Assembly: GCF_009727955.1 (NCBI RefSeq)
Contig: NZ_WOBR01000013.1
Span: forward strand, 62,001 to 126,000
Origin: Aliivibrio fischeri
GTDB lineage: Bacteria; Pseudomonadota; Gammaproteobacteria; Enterobacterales; Vibrionaceae
Direction: 5' to 3'
DNA length: 64,000 bases
In this document: positions 63,733 through 64,000 of the stretch, piece after piece
Position numbering within the stretch: the stretch's first letter is position 1
Layout of the letters: every line of letters begins with the position of its first letter
Position numbers and translations under genes: made by a program
Notes under the pieces: model-generated
What the model saw: the letters and a program-made list of their open reading frames with translations, nothing else
What the model was told of the DNA's origin: nothing
The model's database searches: none

Positions 63733-64000
63733 TTATTCAGAAGGTATCTGTTCAACTTTTAGAGTTTGTGTAGGGAAGGCTATTTCAGCATTATTTTGAG
63801 CAATAATATCCCCAATCTTGATCAGTACGTCTTGTTTTACTTTATGGTATTCAATCCAATTGATTGTTTTAGTGAAGGTATAAACTAATAAGTCTAAAGA
63901 CGAAGGACCAAACCCGTTAAAGTTCACAATGAGTGTCTGGTTACTGTCGATATCATTATGCTCTTGTAACATGGTTTTTATTTCATCAACTATGCGCTCA
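63733..64000 (-). CDS. MscS-family mechanosensitive channel, C-terminal end (partial)
   Basis: The frame is open to the window edge, so only about 89 C-terminal residues are present. NFNGFGPSSLDLLVYTFTKTINWIEYHKVKQDVLIKIGDIIAQNNAEIAFPTQTLKV matches the cytoplasmic end of larger MscS-like channels (YnaI/YbiO-like); the piece ends at an Ile-Pro-Ser-Glu tail. Convergent with ktrB. The size and the membrane part cannot be judged. Confidence 0.8.
   Translation of the reverse strand, partial: ERIVDEIKTMLQEHNDIDSNQTLIVNFNGFGPSSLDLLVYTFTKTINWIEYHKVKQDVLIKIGDIIAQNNAEIAFPTQTLKVEQIPSE

Overview
The window looks like a chromosomal segment of a low-GC member of the Vibrionaceae, most likely Aliivibrio (A. 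fischeri or a close relative). This is inferred from AT-rich codon use and from proteins that resemble E. coli or Vibrio orthologues in a Vibrio-like arrangement (galTKM, rnb, speG, aroG, ybjD, deoD, ktrAB). Other signs are an OmpU-like porin and many chemotaxis and cyclic-di-GMP genes. I saw no rRNA, tRNA, CRISPR array, insertion sequence or prophage.

Layout. 1-3 kb: end of galT, then galK and galM (Leloir pathway). 3-8 kb: RND efflux pump and adaptor, with a divergent TetR regulator and two operator-like palindromes. 8-12.3 kb: hybrid sensor kinase, a GalR/GalS-type repressor with a matching operator, and ygjH. 12.5-17.6 kb: AGCS amino-acid symporter, ACT-domain protein, RidA, and brnQ preceded by a Leu/Val/Ile-rich leader peptide and attenuator, then a deacetylase. 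17.7-25.3 kb: diguanylate cyclase, fructose-type PTS, HdeD-like protein, YbdG-like MscS channel and porin. 25.4-30 kb: RhlE-type helicase and a compact three-gene envelope operon (beta-barrel protein, Omp85-type barrel, DUF4056-like protein). 30-35.3 kb: BCCT carrier, YibI/YibH, and a diguanylate cyclase divergent from a ComFB-family protein. 35.4-43.9 kb: RNase II divergent from DeaD helicase, SpeG, a FocA-CBS fusion, a LysR regulator and a YciC-like membrane protein. 44-50.5 kb: dCache chemoreceptor convergent with an amino-acid ABC operon, then aroG. 50.6-58 kb: YbjD (OLD family), a leaderless 5'-nucleotidase, two small-protein genes, and a tandem pair of TPR-GGDEF proteins, one active-looking and one degenerate. 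58-64 kb: SorC regulator, a transposase-like zinc-ribbon protein and deoD, then ktrAB and the end of an MscS-family gene.

How the genes connect. Amino-acid handling recurs: AGCS, BrnQ with attenuator, RidA, the ABC operon and a chemoreceptor carrying the full dCache amino-acid motif. Cyclic-di-GMP is the second theme: three GGEEF cyclases without an I-site, one degenerate homologue and one ComFB protein. RNA metabolism (rhlE, rnb, deaD) and potassium/osmotic control (ktrAB, BCCT, MscS proteins) are also represented. The best candidates for under-described biology are the brnQ leader, the three-gene envelope operon, the transposase-like protein in the deoD/SorC cluster, the paired TPR-GGDEF proteins, and a 29-residue membrane-protein ORF at 54244-54333. 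Every functional assignment rests on reading the sequence and recalling family features; no search was run.
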